Origin: Tretioscincus oriximinensis
Lineage: Eukaryota; Chordata; Lepidosauria; Squamata; Gymnophthalmidae
NCBI GenBank assembly: GCA_022410635.1
Contig: JAJVDF010000140.1
Location: 1,343,417-1,407,416, forward strand
Length of the DNA: 64,000 bases
Direction of reading: 5' to 3'
Positions 11,491 through 29,791 of the stretch are shown piece after piece. The notes under the pieces were generated by a model. The model saw only the letters and a list, made by a program, of their open reading frames with translations. It had not been told where the DNA came from and searched no databases. A program made the position numbers and the translations under genes. Within the stretch, counting starts at the first letter, position 1, and every line of letters begins with the position of its first letter.

Positions 11491-12390
11491 CAGAATATTG
11501 AACTCTATCTCATGCCTTTTATTCTATGCATAGAAGATATCATGCTTTATTTCCAAACATCCAACTGCAGTGAAATAAATAAGTGAAATCTGGATACAGC
11601 TTAATTCTGCTCAGCTTAGAAGATAATAGGCTGCTTTGGGGGCAATTACTGCTTTAGCTTCCATTGCATTAAGAAGCTGCTGTGAGGATGAAAAGGACAA
11701 AACTCTCATTTAGAGTTCCTTCAAATGTATGTTGTACATGTGTTAAGANATTCTGCTGTTACAAAATCAGCTGCTTCTGACTCATCGCAGGAAAACACAT
11801 CACACAGTTGTACATATTTATAAAAACAATTCAAAAGCAGCTTAATAGCATGCATTTTCTGACCTTTATTGTGGATTAAGGACACTGCTATGTAAGTGTT
11901 ATTAAGCTTTAACTTTATCTGAGGCCATTTTTCTTTTACTGTGTGCCAATGCAATCCCTGTGTAAGCCCATACTTACAAAACCTGCCTCTTAATACCTGA
12001 AGTTGGGTAACCAAGTTAATCACCTCTTCTCACTTATAATGCTGCAATAGGGTTTTTTCAATTTTTTTATTTCCCATAATAATAACATAACTGCTACTCA
12101 TGAGAAATAGAAGCNACAAGCAAGCTGCTTGGTCCTTATTCACAACAAAGAATTGGATTGGCTGCCATAGGCACTCATGACAAGTGTTAATCAAATAGGT
12201 TCTCTGCATTACAAATCTATTTTCAAGTAATTTGCCCTAGTCACGCATTTACTTTTAAANCTCCCTCAGTTCTAAAAAATGATCTTAATTTGGATTTTTT
12301 AAAAAACTAAACCAGAAAAAAACCCGTGGATTAAACTCACTCTTCAGGACTGAAATTGTTTTAAAAGGAAACATGATTTGCACTTAAAAG
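11490..12390. other. Unassigned sequence
   Basis: Nothing recognised. Confidence 0.35.
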
Positions 12391-12399
12391 AGGTCTGTT

Positions 12400-12550
12400 G
12401 TCCAGGTGACATTCTGGGTTAGCACAAGTCCTGCCGTGGCCTATGCAAGCATGGAATTGCATGTGCATAGCAGGATCCTTAGATNACTTTCTGGAACAGA
12501 TAAGGGCAAGTGCAAAGCAGGACAATATGTGACTAGGGCCTTTTCCACAT
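12400..12550. repeat. Dispersed short repeat, family C, copy 1
   Basis: Contains GGTTAGCACAAGTCCTGCC and GCAAGCATGGAATTGC, shared with 15125-15270. A weaker relative lies at 26440-26575. Confidence 0.5.
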
Positions 12551-12647
12551 AAACATAGAACAACTGGCTGGTTTTTCTCTAAAGAACAGTTCAGATAAAG
12601 CACAAGTTTTGATGGAGATTCTCTTGTAATTATGGATTCATTGGTTA

Positions 12648-12960
12648 GGCACGGATAGCTCAGTCGCTTAGGAATTCGTCTCTGGCCTGGGAGTTGGGGT
12701 TTCGAAGCCCTGCGTGGGACGTGGGGAGGGGTGAGCACCTTCCACTAGCCTGTAGCTCTAGCCAACCCAGCTATTCGAAAGCATGAATTGCAAGAAATTG
12801 CAACAGACTGCAAGTAGATACATGGGAACCACCACAGCCTGGTGGGGAAGATAGAATGGAAGCCTTCGGGCAAAATATATCCCTGTAAGCCGCTTTGAGT
12901 CCTTTCGAAAGGTGAGAAAAAGCGGGGTATAAGAACGAAGTTCTCCTTCTTCTTCTTCTA
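12648..12960 (+). mobile_element. tRNA-derived SINE, copy 2 (best preserved)
   Basis: Starts GGCACGGATAGCTCAGTCGC (A-box region), with GGGGTTTCGAAGCCC as B-box. It continues through AACCCAGCTATTCGAAAGC and ends in TTCTTCTTCTTC. Confidence 0.8.
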
Positions 12961-13059
12961 ACCGGAACATCCCTTTTCCAAACTTGACTTTCTTACCATA
13001 GAAATCAACAGCAAGGCTTGCTATAAACTGTGATACCGCAACTGCCTGAAAAAAGCGGA

Positions 13060-13290
13060 GCATCGCCGACCCAATGATCCACAGTCCCCAAAGTAGGCAA
13101 CAGCAAACCACTTCTGCACCTCAGCCAAGAAAACTGCACAGAGGTGCCCATGCAGTCAGCCAGGCACTGCTCACTACTGGGTGGCCCTGGCACCCAACAG
13201 GCAAGCCGTCTGGAGACACGCGAAACCACCACGAAAGCAGTCCCCACCTCGACTTCATGTTCAATCATTTGATACAGGAAAACTTTTAAA
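13060..13290 (+). repeat. SINE-like fragment
   Basis: GCAAACCACTTCTGCACCTC, CAAGAAAACTGCACAGAGG and GCCCATG resemble a block at about 32800-32880. Degenerate. Confidence 0.4.
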
Positions 13291-13399
13291 ATAACTTTTG
13301 TCATTTGTGTGTACAGATTTGATCAGCAGAGTTCCACTTAAATGTTCCTTTCTGACTTCGCAAGGGAAAGACCCCCAACGACGAATGAACCAGGACTTA

Positions 13400-13665
13400 A
13401 CCTGTTGCTAACACCTGAGCCTGTATACTTACGTTTGGGCTTACTTTGGGAAGGCAAAACAAAACAGAATGGCAATTCCCGAACCGATTCACGGACGGCT
13501 GGAACAGAAACGTCTCGCGCCGCCGCCCACACTAGAATGACGCAGGCAGCTGGAGGAAAAGAAACGATCCTTTCCAAAGCTTCGCAAGCCTGCCTGCTGG
13601 AAAGTTATTTACGGCTGAAGATACTTGCCCCTTCAGCTGCTGGGAAATGTAGTTCGGAGGAAGTA
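13400..13665 (-). promoter_or_regulatory. Orphan promoter-like segment, possibly minus-strand first exon
   Basis: A local CpG-rich island with CGTCTCGCGCCGCCGCC at about 13510 (TCTCGCG-type element). A ZNF143/THAP11-like site is reversed at 13641-13655 (minus strand ACTACATTTCCCAGCA). On the minus strand a strong donor AAAC|GTAAGTATAC ends a possible first exon at 13433. No downstream exon or product was recognised. Confidence 0.45.
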
Positions 13666-14224
13666 AAATGGAAGAAAAAAGTACTGTATTGGGAACCTGT
13701 TGGCCTACTTCTATATTTGGTTTCTGCTCCACTCTTTGATCTTGGTCACACCTACATTTTAAATCAGCTTTAATCCACTTTCTGATAGAAAAACACATCA
13801 GCAAAGTGAAGTGTGGTTTTCTTTTCACATTTATCTAAACCAAAAGTTTTTTTTTTAAAAAAAAAATATTTAGAGAATAATGAAAAAAAAACACCACCTA
13901 GCCTCTTTGCAGATATATTTTCTGAAAGTGGCCTGAAGCTGAATAAACACTTATGTATATGAGTTAGAAATAATTCATAATTAAAACGTCAGCAAAGTGA
14001 CTAATGATTTTTCCCCAGGCTTTTCTGAATTAACGCTAAAAGCAGATACCCTTAAAGAGAGTCTGAAATCCACTAGACAAAGATAAAAGCTGCCAGACAT
14101 CAGTAAATAAACTTAAAGCCTTCAGTTTCATACTATAGAAATCAACAGAAATGCTCAGTTTAAAGATATAACCNTGTTATCCAGCGTCAGATTAAACCCA
14201 GTTGAAGCCCCTAGTTAGTCAAAA

Positions 14225-14470
14225 TTTGGGGGGCTCAAAATTATCTCCTAATTATTATTATTACATAAAAAGACCCCATCTAATCCAGCATTCTGTCCCA
14301 CACAGTGAGCCACCAATAGTACCTGGACAGTCTCAAGCAGAAGAAAGCAAAAACCCTTACCAGTTCTTGACTCCCTGCAAATGGCATTTCATGAATACTG
14401 TACTTCCTGTTTTCCCATCCAATAGCTAATGATACACAGGTTTTCCGTGAATTTATCTAACCCTCTTTCA
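14225..14470 (-). mobile_element. CR1 LINE 3' end fragment
   Basis: CCATCTAATCCAGCATTCTG, CACAGTGAGCCACCAATAG and GACTCCCTGCAAATGGCATTTC match the reversed CR1 3' end seen at 40797-41667. Confidence 0.75.
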
Positions 14471-14560
14471 AAGCTCCTCTCTGAAGAAGATACGAAAGCT
14501 CATGCTACCTACCTTTCTCCTGTTAGTCTCCAAGTGCTACAAGCCCCCTTGCTAGACTAG
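14470..14560. repeat. Fragment of a reptile inverted-arm repeat
   Basis: CTGAAGAAGATACGAAAGC, then CTCCTGTTAGTCTCCAAGTGC, matching one arm of 24036-24212. Confidence 0.55.
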
Positions 14561-15124
14561 TATGGTACTCATAGGTCAGTGCCTCTTAAAAAATCTCAGA
14601 AGTATATTGCATAAAAAGGAAAATGGCAAAAAAAATCGTAATATGATACGTTTACAGCTTATCCTAGGAGCAAATAGATTCTGGAATTCTAATATAAAAG
14701 CCTTCATAAATATAGATATTCTTCTATACAGCCAATTTTAACTTTCTGAAAAAGAGCTTTCTCAGAGGCCACAAAATCCAGGAAATTCCAAAATATACAA
14801 ATCTACTTCCATTTAAAATCCAAAAATTCACTGAAGCTCATAGAGCTATCACCACTGAGAATCAGTTGAAATAAGTTGCCATCCCTTTGATCCCATGTTA
14901 GAACCCCCAAATCTCATCACCAAGAGAAGTTATTTTATGTTTGTTATATTATTTGCTTTTTACCAATCACTAATAGAAAAGCCATTCTACTCTGTTTCTT
15001 ATCCAACAGTATTTTATGGAAAACTGGAAGTTATATCCTAATAACTGCATGGTTGTAAATATTACAGTGCTCCGTTTGCTAACTTAGGCAGTTCTAAACC
15101 TGATTAACATTTAGTCTTGTTCTG
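14561..15124. other. Unassigned AT-rich sequence
   Basis: Nothing recognised. Confidence 0.35.
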
Positions 15125-15270
15125 TTCCAGAAAATAGTTGATGAGATCTGCTGTCTCCATGCCATTCAGGTTAGCACAAGCCCTGTTATGGCCTGTGCTA
15201 GCATGGAATGGCCTGTGGACATCAAGCCCCTTGGACCACTTCCTGAAACAGAATAAGATCAAGTAATCAG
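15125..15270. repeat. Dispersed short repeat, family C, copy 2
   Basis: GTTCTGTTCCAGAAAATAG, GGTTAGCACAAGCCCTG and GCTAGCATGGAATGGCC, then CCTGAAACAGAATAAG. Its ends form a loose inverted repeat. Confidence 0.5.
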
Positions 15271-16890
15271 ATTCTAATGTCATCTGCAGAAATTACAGGA
15301 CAGTACTATTTCACTATTTTGAGGAGTCAGGCTTGAACTATGAGTTAATTGTTTCTAAAGAAGATTTAGTTAAAATGGGTGAAGACTGCCTCCTGCTGAT
15401 CAATGAGTAGAAAAACATATGCTATCTGTGACATCAAGTAGTCTGGTCTAGAATCACTTATGCATAACATCAAGGTGGTCAGTGTGGCCCACTATAACCA
15501 CTTCACTGAAATTAACAAATATGTGTGGATAACCCATTGTGTGTAGTGCCATCAATTTTCATGTTGTTTAGAACCGAACTGTAACCTTAATTATGTTTCA
15601 TTTACCATTACTCAACCCTGATCTGTTGTCTGATAACATTTTGGTTTGGTTACGTATCTCTTCCGCATCTCGGGAGATTCTGGTCACCATTTATCATTCA
15701 CAAAAATAAGGGGGGGAGATTTAAATATCATTCATGTCTCATATTGTTTGTGCAGCTTGTATCAATGTGAACATTTTTGCACATTTTTAAAAGCTGTAAA
15801 ACAGTGTTTAGTGATAGATAGAGGTTTAATATCCTGATGAGCAGCATTTTAGCAGGTACAAACGTGGAAAAAAATAAAATGAGGGATTAACTGCGACAAG
15901 CAAGGCAAAGAAACAAGCCTGCTGTTTTTAAAAATGCAATACACTGTATCTTGATCATTACTGGAGTTACATTTTATGTATCCCCCATGTTATTATTTTG
16001 AGCTATTATTTATAATAAAGTTTGTTTTAGACATTTGTTTTGAGACAGCATCTGTTATTATAGGCCTTACCAAACCAATTTAACTGCAAGATGAGCCAAT
16101 GACTATAAACAACTAAATATTAGGTATGGTCAGCTTTAAGAAAAACTCATTCTGAATTCTACTTCTTGACAATGCAATCTATGGCAAAATTCAAGCTATA
16201 ATTTTTGAAAGTATGAATGGCAGAAGGATAGTTAAACATTCAAGCAACCTGTAACACAGAAANCTCATGGCCATATGACTCGATCTTTTTTCTATATACA
16301 AATGCAAAGAATGAGAATGCATCTAAAGCATGCTGTTAACAAGGCTAATTGAATAGGAAAATGTTACCTTCCTTACCTTTGTTTTGAATATACACTAACC
16401 AACAATGATTTTTCCATAAAATTACTTTGTAGATACCAAAACAATCCAGAAAACCATAGATTTTATTCAAGATAGAAAAGTAGATAATAAAGCTATCTTC
16501 TTGTAGTATACAATCATGCAAATCTTATGTGTGTTTTTCATTAAGTCTATCAGACTTGCCATCACACTAGTATATACAATGATATATACAATACTCCAAG
16601 AATCCTGTGTAAGTAGTATTTTATTGCCTCAAAATAGTTTTGAAAGTAGAATCTATATACATGACTGATTGTGTTATACCCTATGATCATTGTACTGTTG
16701 ACTGTATCATAATAAAAATGTATTGACAGGAACTGGTAATTATCAGATAAATCTGCCTGTATCAAATCACAAGAGGTTTCTTATGGAAGCAGTTTTCATG
16801 TTCATTTACAAAGTGTGTTGTGAGATTGTATGATAAATTCAATGTAAAATCAAGTCACAAATATACATCCTTATTCCAAGTGACCATGGG
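15271..16890. other. Unassigned AT-rich sequence
   Basis: No gene or repeat recognised in about 1.6 kb. Confidence 0.35.
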
Positions 16891-16897
16891 ACTTATT

Positions 16898-17480
16898 AAG
16901 AACATAAGAACATAAGAAGAGCCATACTGGATCAGGCCACAGCCCATCAAGTCCAGCATTCTGTGTCACACAGAGGCCCACCAGATGCACCTGGGCAGTC
17001 CGAACAGAGGAAAGCAAAATATGCACCTGTCCATGACTCCCTGCAAATGGTATTTCAGGAGTCCTGCCTGTTGCTCCATCCCAGAGGCAACATCCAGACA
17101 TCCATCCTAGTATCCATTTATACCTTTGGTGTCCATAAACCTGTCTAGTCCTGTCTTGAAACTATCCAAGCTGTTAGCTACCACTACCTCTTCAGGAAGT
17201 AAATTCCATAGGCCGATGACCCTCTGGGTGAAAAAATACTTTCCTTTGTCTGTTTTCACTTTTCTACCCAACAGTTTTAAGAAGTGCCCTCTGGTCCTTG
17301 TGTTGTGTGATAGAGAAAACATTTTTTCTCTATTCACCCTGTCGATCCCATGCATGATTTTGTACACTTCAATCAGATCACCCCTCAAACGTCTCCTTTC
17401 AAGGCTGAAGAGGCCCAAACGTTGCAGCCTTGCTTCGTAAGAGGTGCTCCAGACCCTTGATCATTTTTGTTGCCCTTTTC
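16898..17480 (-). mobile_element. CR1 LINE fragment, left half of a head-to-head pair
   Basis: The minus strand encodes the end of CR1 ORF2 ([21 protein letters not shown], then [15 protein letters not shown]) and the 3' end CTTCTTATGTTCTTATGTTC. Open over 103 codons at 17107-17418. Confidence 0.9.
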
Positions 17481-17508
17481 ATTGAATTGGTGGACAATTC
17501 AATGAAAA
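17476..17508. repeat. 14-bp perfect palindrome at the CR1 junction
   Basis: Arms TTTTCATTGAATTG (17476-17489) and CAATTCAATGAAAA (17495-17508) with loop GTGGA. It sits exactly where the two CR1 halves meet. Confidence 0.95.
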
Positions 17509-18280
17509 TGTCAACCCAGTGTGCAGCAGCAAAAAAGGCAAATTCCATGTTGGAGATAATTAGGAAAGGAATCGAAAACAAGTCAGCAAATGTTGTTTTG
17601 CCTCTTTATAAATCTGTGGTGAGGCCACATTNGGAATACTGTGTTCAATTCTGGTCACCACATCTCAAGAGGGATATTTTGGAACTGGAGAAGGTGCAGA
17701 AAAGGGCAACAAAAACGATCAAGGGTCTGGAGCACCTCCCTTACGAAGCAAGGCTGCAACGTCTGGGCCTCTTCAGCCTTGAAAAGAGACATTTGGGGGG
17801 TGATCTGATTGAAGTGTACAAAATCATGCATGGGATCACAGGGTGAATAGAGAAAAAAAAATTCTCTATCACACAACACAAGGACCAGAGGGCACTCCTT
17901 AAAACTGTTGGGTAGAAAAGTGAGAACAGACAAAGGAAAGTATTTTTTCACCCAGAGGGTCATTTGCCTGTGGAATTTACTTCCTGAAGAGATAGTGGTA
18001 GCTAACAGCTTGGATAGTTTCAAGACAGGACTAGACAGGTTTATGGACACCAAGGGTATAAATGGATACTACGATGGATGTCTGGATTTTGCCTCCGGGA
18101 TGGAGCAACAGGCAGGACTCCTGAAATACCATTTGCAGGAAGTCATGAACAGGTGCATAGTTTTGCTTTCCTCTGTTCAGACTGACCAGATTTGCATCTG
18201 GTGGGCCTCTGTGTGAGACAGAATGCTGGACTGGATGGGCTGTGGCCTAATCCAGTATGGCTCTTCTTATGTTGTTATGT
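17481..18280 (+). mobile_element. CR1 LINE fragment, right half of a head-to-head pair
   Basis: The plus strand encodes GTGGTGAGGCCACAT-type CR1 ORF2 sequence: [30 protein letters not shown], then the same C-terminus as the left half, with a frameshift near 17846-17908. It ends CTCTTCTTATGTTGTTATG. Confidence 0.9.
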
Positions 18281-18479
18281 ACCTTGTATCCCATTGCTGT
18301 AAAATACGCTTCAGAATAGGGCCCAGTGGAGAAAGGGCTTTAATGCGCTCCTGCTCCTCCCAAACTAGTCCCACATAACTGGATTTATTCCACTATAACT
18401 GGCTTTCCACAATAAAGCATTGCGGGGNCAGATTTATTCCAGAATATCCATATTTTATTGTGGAATATCCAGTTGTAGG

Positions 18480-18600
18480 TCCTGTCTACATGAAATTTTA
18501 TTCTGGATCACATCTCGGGACAGAGCTTGGCCATTCGGGGCCTGCCAGAGTCTACACTAGCATGTGGCTGNCAGGCTCCTATTCCGAGCTACAGCACAGA
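18480..18600. repeat. Fragment of MITE family B
   Basis: CCTGTCTACATGAAATTTTATTCTGG and CTACACTAGCATGTGGCTG.CAGGCTCCTATTC match the family B copy at 52591-52941. It abuts the ATP5MC1 promoter. Confidence 0.5.
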
Positions 18601-18979
18601 CGTGGCTTTCTCTCTGCTGCTGCTGCCGGAATCTGATACTGAGCCTGTGCGCCTGCCCGTAGCAGCAGTCATTGTCAAGGAGAGCGCCCATGGATCACGT
18701 GATCCGTCAATCTCAAAGTCTCACTCACACACTAGCGAAGCCGGGGTCGGGAGGACTAATGGCGAGTCAGCGAGCCAATAGGAGAGCNACAAAGCCCTGC
18801 AGCTGTCCAATGGTAGTGCGGGATGAAAGCCAATAGCGGAATGATGAGCGACGCTNCCTTCCCGTGAGCCACCACGTCCTAGCCGGGTAGCGTTCCTTGC
18901 GTCGTGGCGGCCAATAGGAGCGGAGGACGCTGTGGTACAGTGGCAAGGTGAGCGCGGGCGGGAGGGGCTTGGCGGGCTG

Positions 18980-25700
<6,721 letters not shown>

Positions 25701-25709
25701 TTTTGTTTT

Positions 25710-27430
25710 TTCATCTCTTAGATCTTGCTTGTAATTTTTAAATACAAATGGGTTGTATGCATTTTGCAAGTGGATTTCCTATCAAGGTGATTTATTGTGA
25801 TTATATCTGTTTGAAATATTTCAATGTATAATTTGCCTGAAAAATACAAAATTTTAGTATAATTATGTTTGAGCCCAAGAGTGGGAATGGAAGCAATAAG
25901 AGCATCAGTGTACCAAAGCTTCATTCTCAAGAACTTTTTAAAGCTCTTCATCATACTGTTGAAACGAATGTGCTGCTTTTAGCATTTTAAGTGTGAAATC
26001 ATAGCCACTCCATATGTTTGTGCATCATAAAATATGAAAGCATCATTATAAAAACACAGATTAAACCTATTTCATTCTCTCTGGTAAAAAAAACAACTTA
26101 AAAATATTTTAAAACTGTTAAGTCTCCACTTACATGGTAATCCACATCATCAGCATAGAACTAGTGATATTCCAGATCAGATCTGTATTAAGGAATAGTT
26201 GTAGTCTACTTTGGATTCATACCAAAAATGTGGACTGGAACAAGGCATTTGCACATGGACTGGAAAGGACTGGCGCATGGACTATAAAGGTTATGTGGAA
26301 TGGGGATTGTGCATTCATATTATTGCTCACATTTGTATAGTTCTTACATCATCCAACCCACTAAATGCAGATTAAGCCTACTATAGGTATTCTGAAATAA
26401 GCAAATACATAACTAGCGAGGTAAATGTGGAAAAAAGGTTTTCTGTAGTCGTTCCTATTCTGTTCCAGAAAAGAGTTTAAGAGGCTTACTATCCACATGT
26501 CATATCCGAAGAGCATAGAGTCTCTCCGATAATTCTGGAATTGAATAAGACCTAGTGTGAAAAAGGCTTTGGTTTAAACTTGCCCCTAAGCTACAGAACA
26601 TTTGAGAACCATTGATACAAATCAATGATACACATTCTTAATAATTGGACCTTGAAAGATATGAGGAGATTGTAGGTAATTTTGAAGATACACAGCCAAA
26701 TAAGATAGATGGCATGAATATGAACATATGTAGTATGTGGTTGAAATAAACATTTCTGCATCTTCCCATTAAGAATATTAGCTTTGGGATAATGATACTT
26801 TGTTTTGTATTGGAAGATAGGTGTGTGTGCGTGCGTGCGTGTGTGTGTGTTTCAACTGGTTTAGCAATGTGACAAAAGAGCCAAATTTAATGGGGGTGGG
26901 CGGGGGGGAGNCAGATTGGGACACTTCACCTGTTAATAATCAATGCTCCAAAAGTGAAAAAGGTCTAGAAACTTCCCTTGTTTATTTATCTTGTGAGGTT
27001 CTCCCACAGACAGCTATTGGCTGCTGTGAAGATGATACTAGAATGAATGGTCAGTGAATAAATTGTGTACTTTATCTCTTACCTAAACTGGGTATGAAAG
27101 GCTTCTAGACAAACAGGTATCCTTCATATATACATCATATATCCCACTAAACTATCAGCAGTTATGTTGGAAATGTTACTGGTTTTGTAGAGTCAGGAAG
27201 CATGTGGAAAAGCCCTGTGACTTTTACAGAGCACAGTCTAATGGTCTTCAGGAGTTTCTGAAATGAATAGATCTCCACAAAGTAATGGCCAAATTGCATA
27301 TTTCACGGTGTTTATCCTGTCTTGCACTCAAAGGTAGGGTACAAGAATAAAGGTAAAATATAAACTGAACTCACTAAAAACCAAAATGGTGCTTGAAAGG
27401 AGGGAGGGGGAACCAATTAGGATGCCCAGA
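25710..27430. other. Spacer between ATP5MC1 and UBE2Z, left part
   Basis: No gene seen. It includes the GT microsatellite at 26819-26850 and a weak family C relative at 26440-26575. Confidence 0.4.
26819..26850. repeat. GT/GC microsatellite
   Basis: GTGTGTGTGCGTGCGTGCGTG followed by (GT)n. Confidence 0.9.
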
Positions 27431-27434
27431 ATGA

Positions 27435-27520
27435 ATTGATCAGCTACAGTGTGAGACACGATGCTGACTAGATGAGTTTTTGTTCAATTCAGCAGGATTT
27501 CTCTTACATTCTAAAAATAT
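27435..27520 (+). mobile_element. CR1 LINE 3' tip
   Basis: CTACAGTGTGAGACACGATG, GACTAGATGAG, then TTCAGCAGGATTTCTCTTAC. Confidence 0.5.
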
Positions 27521-27639
27521 TCTCTTCAGCCAAAGTTCAAGGTAAATGTATCTTACCTGGCTCCTGCCTGGATCTCATAGCTGCTGCATCCAGACACTGT
27601 AGTCATGTTTAAGCTCCCACCTAACTTACAGAATATCAG

Positions 27640-28100
27640 AGAAACTACTAGTAAGTATGGTGACTTCAACATACTGAAGGGATCCAGATGTAAACAATAA
27701 CTGCCAGCTTTATTTCCCTTACTTTCTGGCAGAATGCCTGTTGTATGGTTCTCAGTTGTATTTCTGCCTGCTTTTCTACAGTGACGAGTGCTTAATATAA
27801 AAGCTAGGAGCTTCACGAAGCTAGAACTACCAGCAGCCTAAATATGAAAAAAGTGAAACCGCTATTGTTGTGCAGGTGGTGGGGCCTGATGGGAAGTGTA
27901 GTCTGAGCAGCGGGCAGACAATTCTGTGCAGCATGTGTGGGGCCCTGTCCTATGGACTACAGCTCCCAGCCTTCCGCAGCTGTCCCTGGGAGGAAAGAAG
28001 CCTTTTTTAGCCAATCTGCGCCCAGGCCCCACCCACCCACAGGAAACATTTTTGCTGCTTACAGAAAGGTGGCTGGAGGAACCAGCTATACTAATATAAC
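27640..28100 (-). repeat. Dispersed promoter-like repeat family, copy 3
   Basis: The reverse complement aligns with 1925-2345 over most of its length. In plus orientation it has ACTACAGCTCCCAG at 27956-27969 (ZNF143/THAP11-type SBS2) and a CCAAT box in TAGCCAATCTGCG near 28010. Confidence 0.7.
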
Positions 28101-28149
28101 TACATCAAAACGAGGATACGCTCTAGGATATTGTGATGGGTAATGTACT

Positions 28150-28450
28150 CTGTGATTGAAGATAATTAAGGGTGTAACAATGTCGCTGGGGTGTACTAGG
28201 GAGCCGTTCCGCTGTGAACGTTGGTTACTTCTGACGTAAGCGAAGGACAGGCATATGTCAGTTGCGAGGAATTTCCAAAGACGTCATAAATACGCATGCG
28301 CAGTGCTTCCGCCCGGGACGGCCATAGCCGTATGCTATCAGAATGCTTCTACCAGATGAGATTTTGTTGATATGAGTAAATATGATGGGAAGGCGTCGGA
28401 CGATGACGAAAGGGACGCTCTATACGAAATTTAACCTTTATATTTATTCT
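28150..28450 (+). promoter_or_regulatory. Promoter-like segment with CRE and NRF1-type motifs
   Basis: TGACGTAAG near 28232, GACGTCAT near 28280 (CREB/ATF type) and GCATGCGCAGTG near 28294 (NRF1 type), in a locally CpG-rich stretch. Just downstream, a 20-codon ORF starts at an ATG at about 28373 (MSKYDGKASDDDERDALYEI). Whether it is transcribed is unknown. Confidence 0.4.
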
Positions 28451-28799
28451 AGCGCATGCATGCTGCAGAGGAAGACGAGGAGGAGAGGGAGAGGGGCCAA
28501 TTAATTCCCACTGCTAGTCTGCTTGCGTACGGAGGGGCTTGCAAAGCAGATTCTCGCTTGCTTCGGTGGGAATCTTACAAGGGTTTGCAATCATCCAATG
28601 GGAATATTGCAAGTATAAAATATCCGTTTAAAAGAAGTCGAGGCGGGACTCATCTTCCTGCAGTGCAATGAAACATTGTAAATAATGAAATACTACATCT
28701 TCCATCCGAAGTCCTGGGGGTGGGGATTACTGTGCGTACAGTATTTTCATGACAACTTGGATGCCCAACAGGTTTATGAAGATGGCAGTAGCAACAGCA

Positions 28800-29055
28800 G
28801 GCAGAATGTTAAAAAAAAAAGTGAAGCAGAACTGTTAATGTGTTGGCGGCGGGGCCTGGTAGGAAGTATAGTCCGAATAGCTGGTAGCCTCTTCTGCCCA
28901 GCCTGTATAAGACCCTGCCCTGTGGACTACAGCTCCCAGCCTGCACCGCAGCTAGCCCTAGGAGGGAGGGAGAATCTTCAGCCAATCCGCCGCCCATGGA
29001 ATCATGTTTTCTGCTTACAGGAAGGTAGCTGGGGGACCCGTCCATAAAGCTACTT
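28800..29055 (-). repeat. Dispersed promoter-like repeat family, copy 4
   Basis: The same ACTACAGCTCCCAG at 28926-28939 and an AGCCAATCCGCC CCAAT box near 28980. About 970 bp from copy 3 and in the same orientation. Confidence 0.7.
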
Positions 29056-29489
29056 TAAAGCGAAATAGTATGTTTTTAAAATCATCTCGTTTCACTAGCT
29101 TTGCATCTAATAAGTTGCCTTCCTGTGATTGTTCCCCCTGTAAAAAAAAAAGAGAGAAAAGATTCCTGAGCCAGGACCACACCTACGTCTGAACCCTTCT
29201 TCAGAATGGATGAGCAAAGGGAATAACAATATTATTTCCCAAGGTTTTTTGGGGAAAAAACTCAATGTGTAACCCAAACTGGGATTTCTGGATTAGAAGA
29301 TGCAGAAAGAAAGAGTTTGCCACTTTGCTGACAGATTGACCCGCTCTCAAAGCTGATCGACACCGAATTAAAGCTTGGGTGTGACCACACAGCTCTTGTT
29401 CCATCTATAGGTCCTAATTTAAAATTCCTTTGCAACTGATTTCTCTTAAGTTTTTTTTAATCAAGACTGAAGAATCTCCTCATATGGTT

Positions 29490-29791
29490 GCAAATAAATG
29501 TCCGTCCTCTCAGTACTACTTCACGAGTCCTTTCTCCCCACACACAACCCACCAGTCGTCCTCCATGTTTATGGAATAACAGGCTGTGTGTGTGGCAGCT
29601 GCTGCTTCGGGCGGCATTCTAGGACTTTCAGACTCAGTGGTTGGCGGATCCCGCCGGAGGCAGTGGGCGGTGCTTCGAGCCTTGGTCGCTCCGCCTCTAT
29701 CTATCGCTGCTGCTGGCGGACCGGACGAGGCGGCGCGGCAGGGGCTGATTGAGCTGGTCCCGGAAGCGTCGCCGGGGCGCTGCTGCTGGCG
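29490..29791 (+). promoter_or_regulatory. UBE2Z: UBE2Z CpG-rich promoter and 5'UTR
   Basis: CpG density rises sharply from about 29600 and stays high to about 30290, across exon 1. No TATA box is seen, which fits a dispersed CpG-island promoter. The segment includes GGCGG repeats and a GGGCGG GC box near 29670. The exact start site cannot be read from sequence alone. Confidence 0.75.

Noticed and set aside
9421..12960. tRNA genes suggested by A- and B-box-like motifs
   Set aside because: They lie in repeated elements with long non-tRNA bodies and do not fold as complete cloverleaves by eye; they are SINEs.
13342..13773. 143-codon plus-strand ORF over the orphan promoter
   Set aside because: Composition follows the CpG-rich segment and then AT-rich flank; no domain. 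Better explained as promoter sequence.
17107..17846. Host gene suggested by two good ORFs
   Set aside because: Both encode the CR1 reverse-transcriptase C-terminus in opposite directions.
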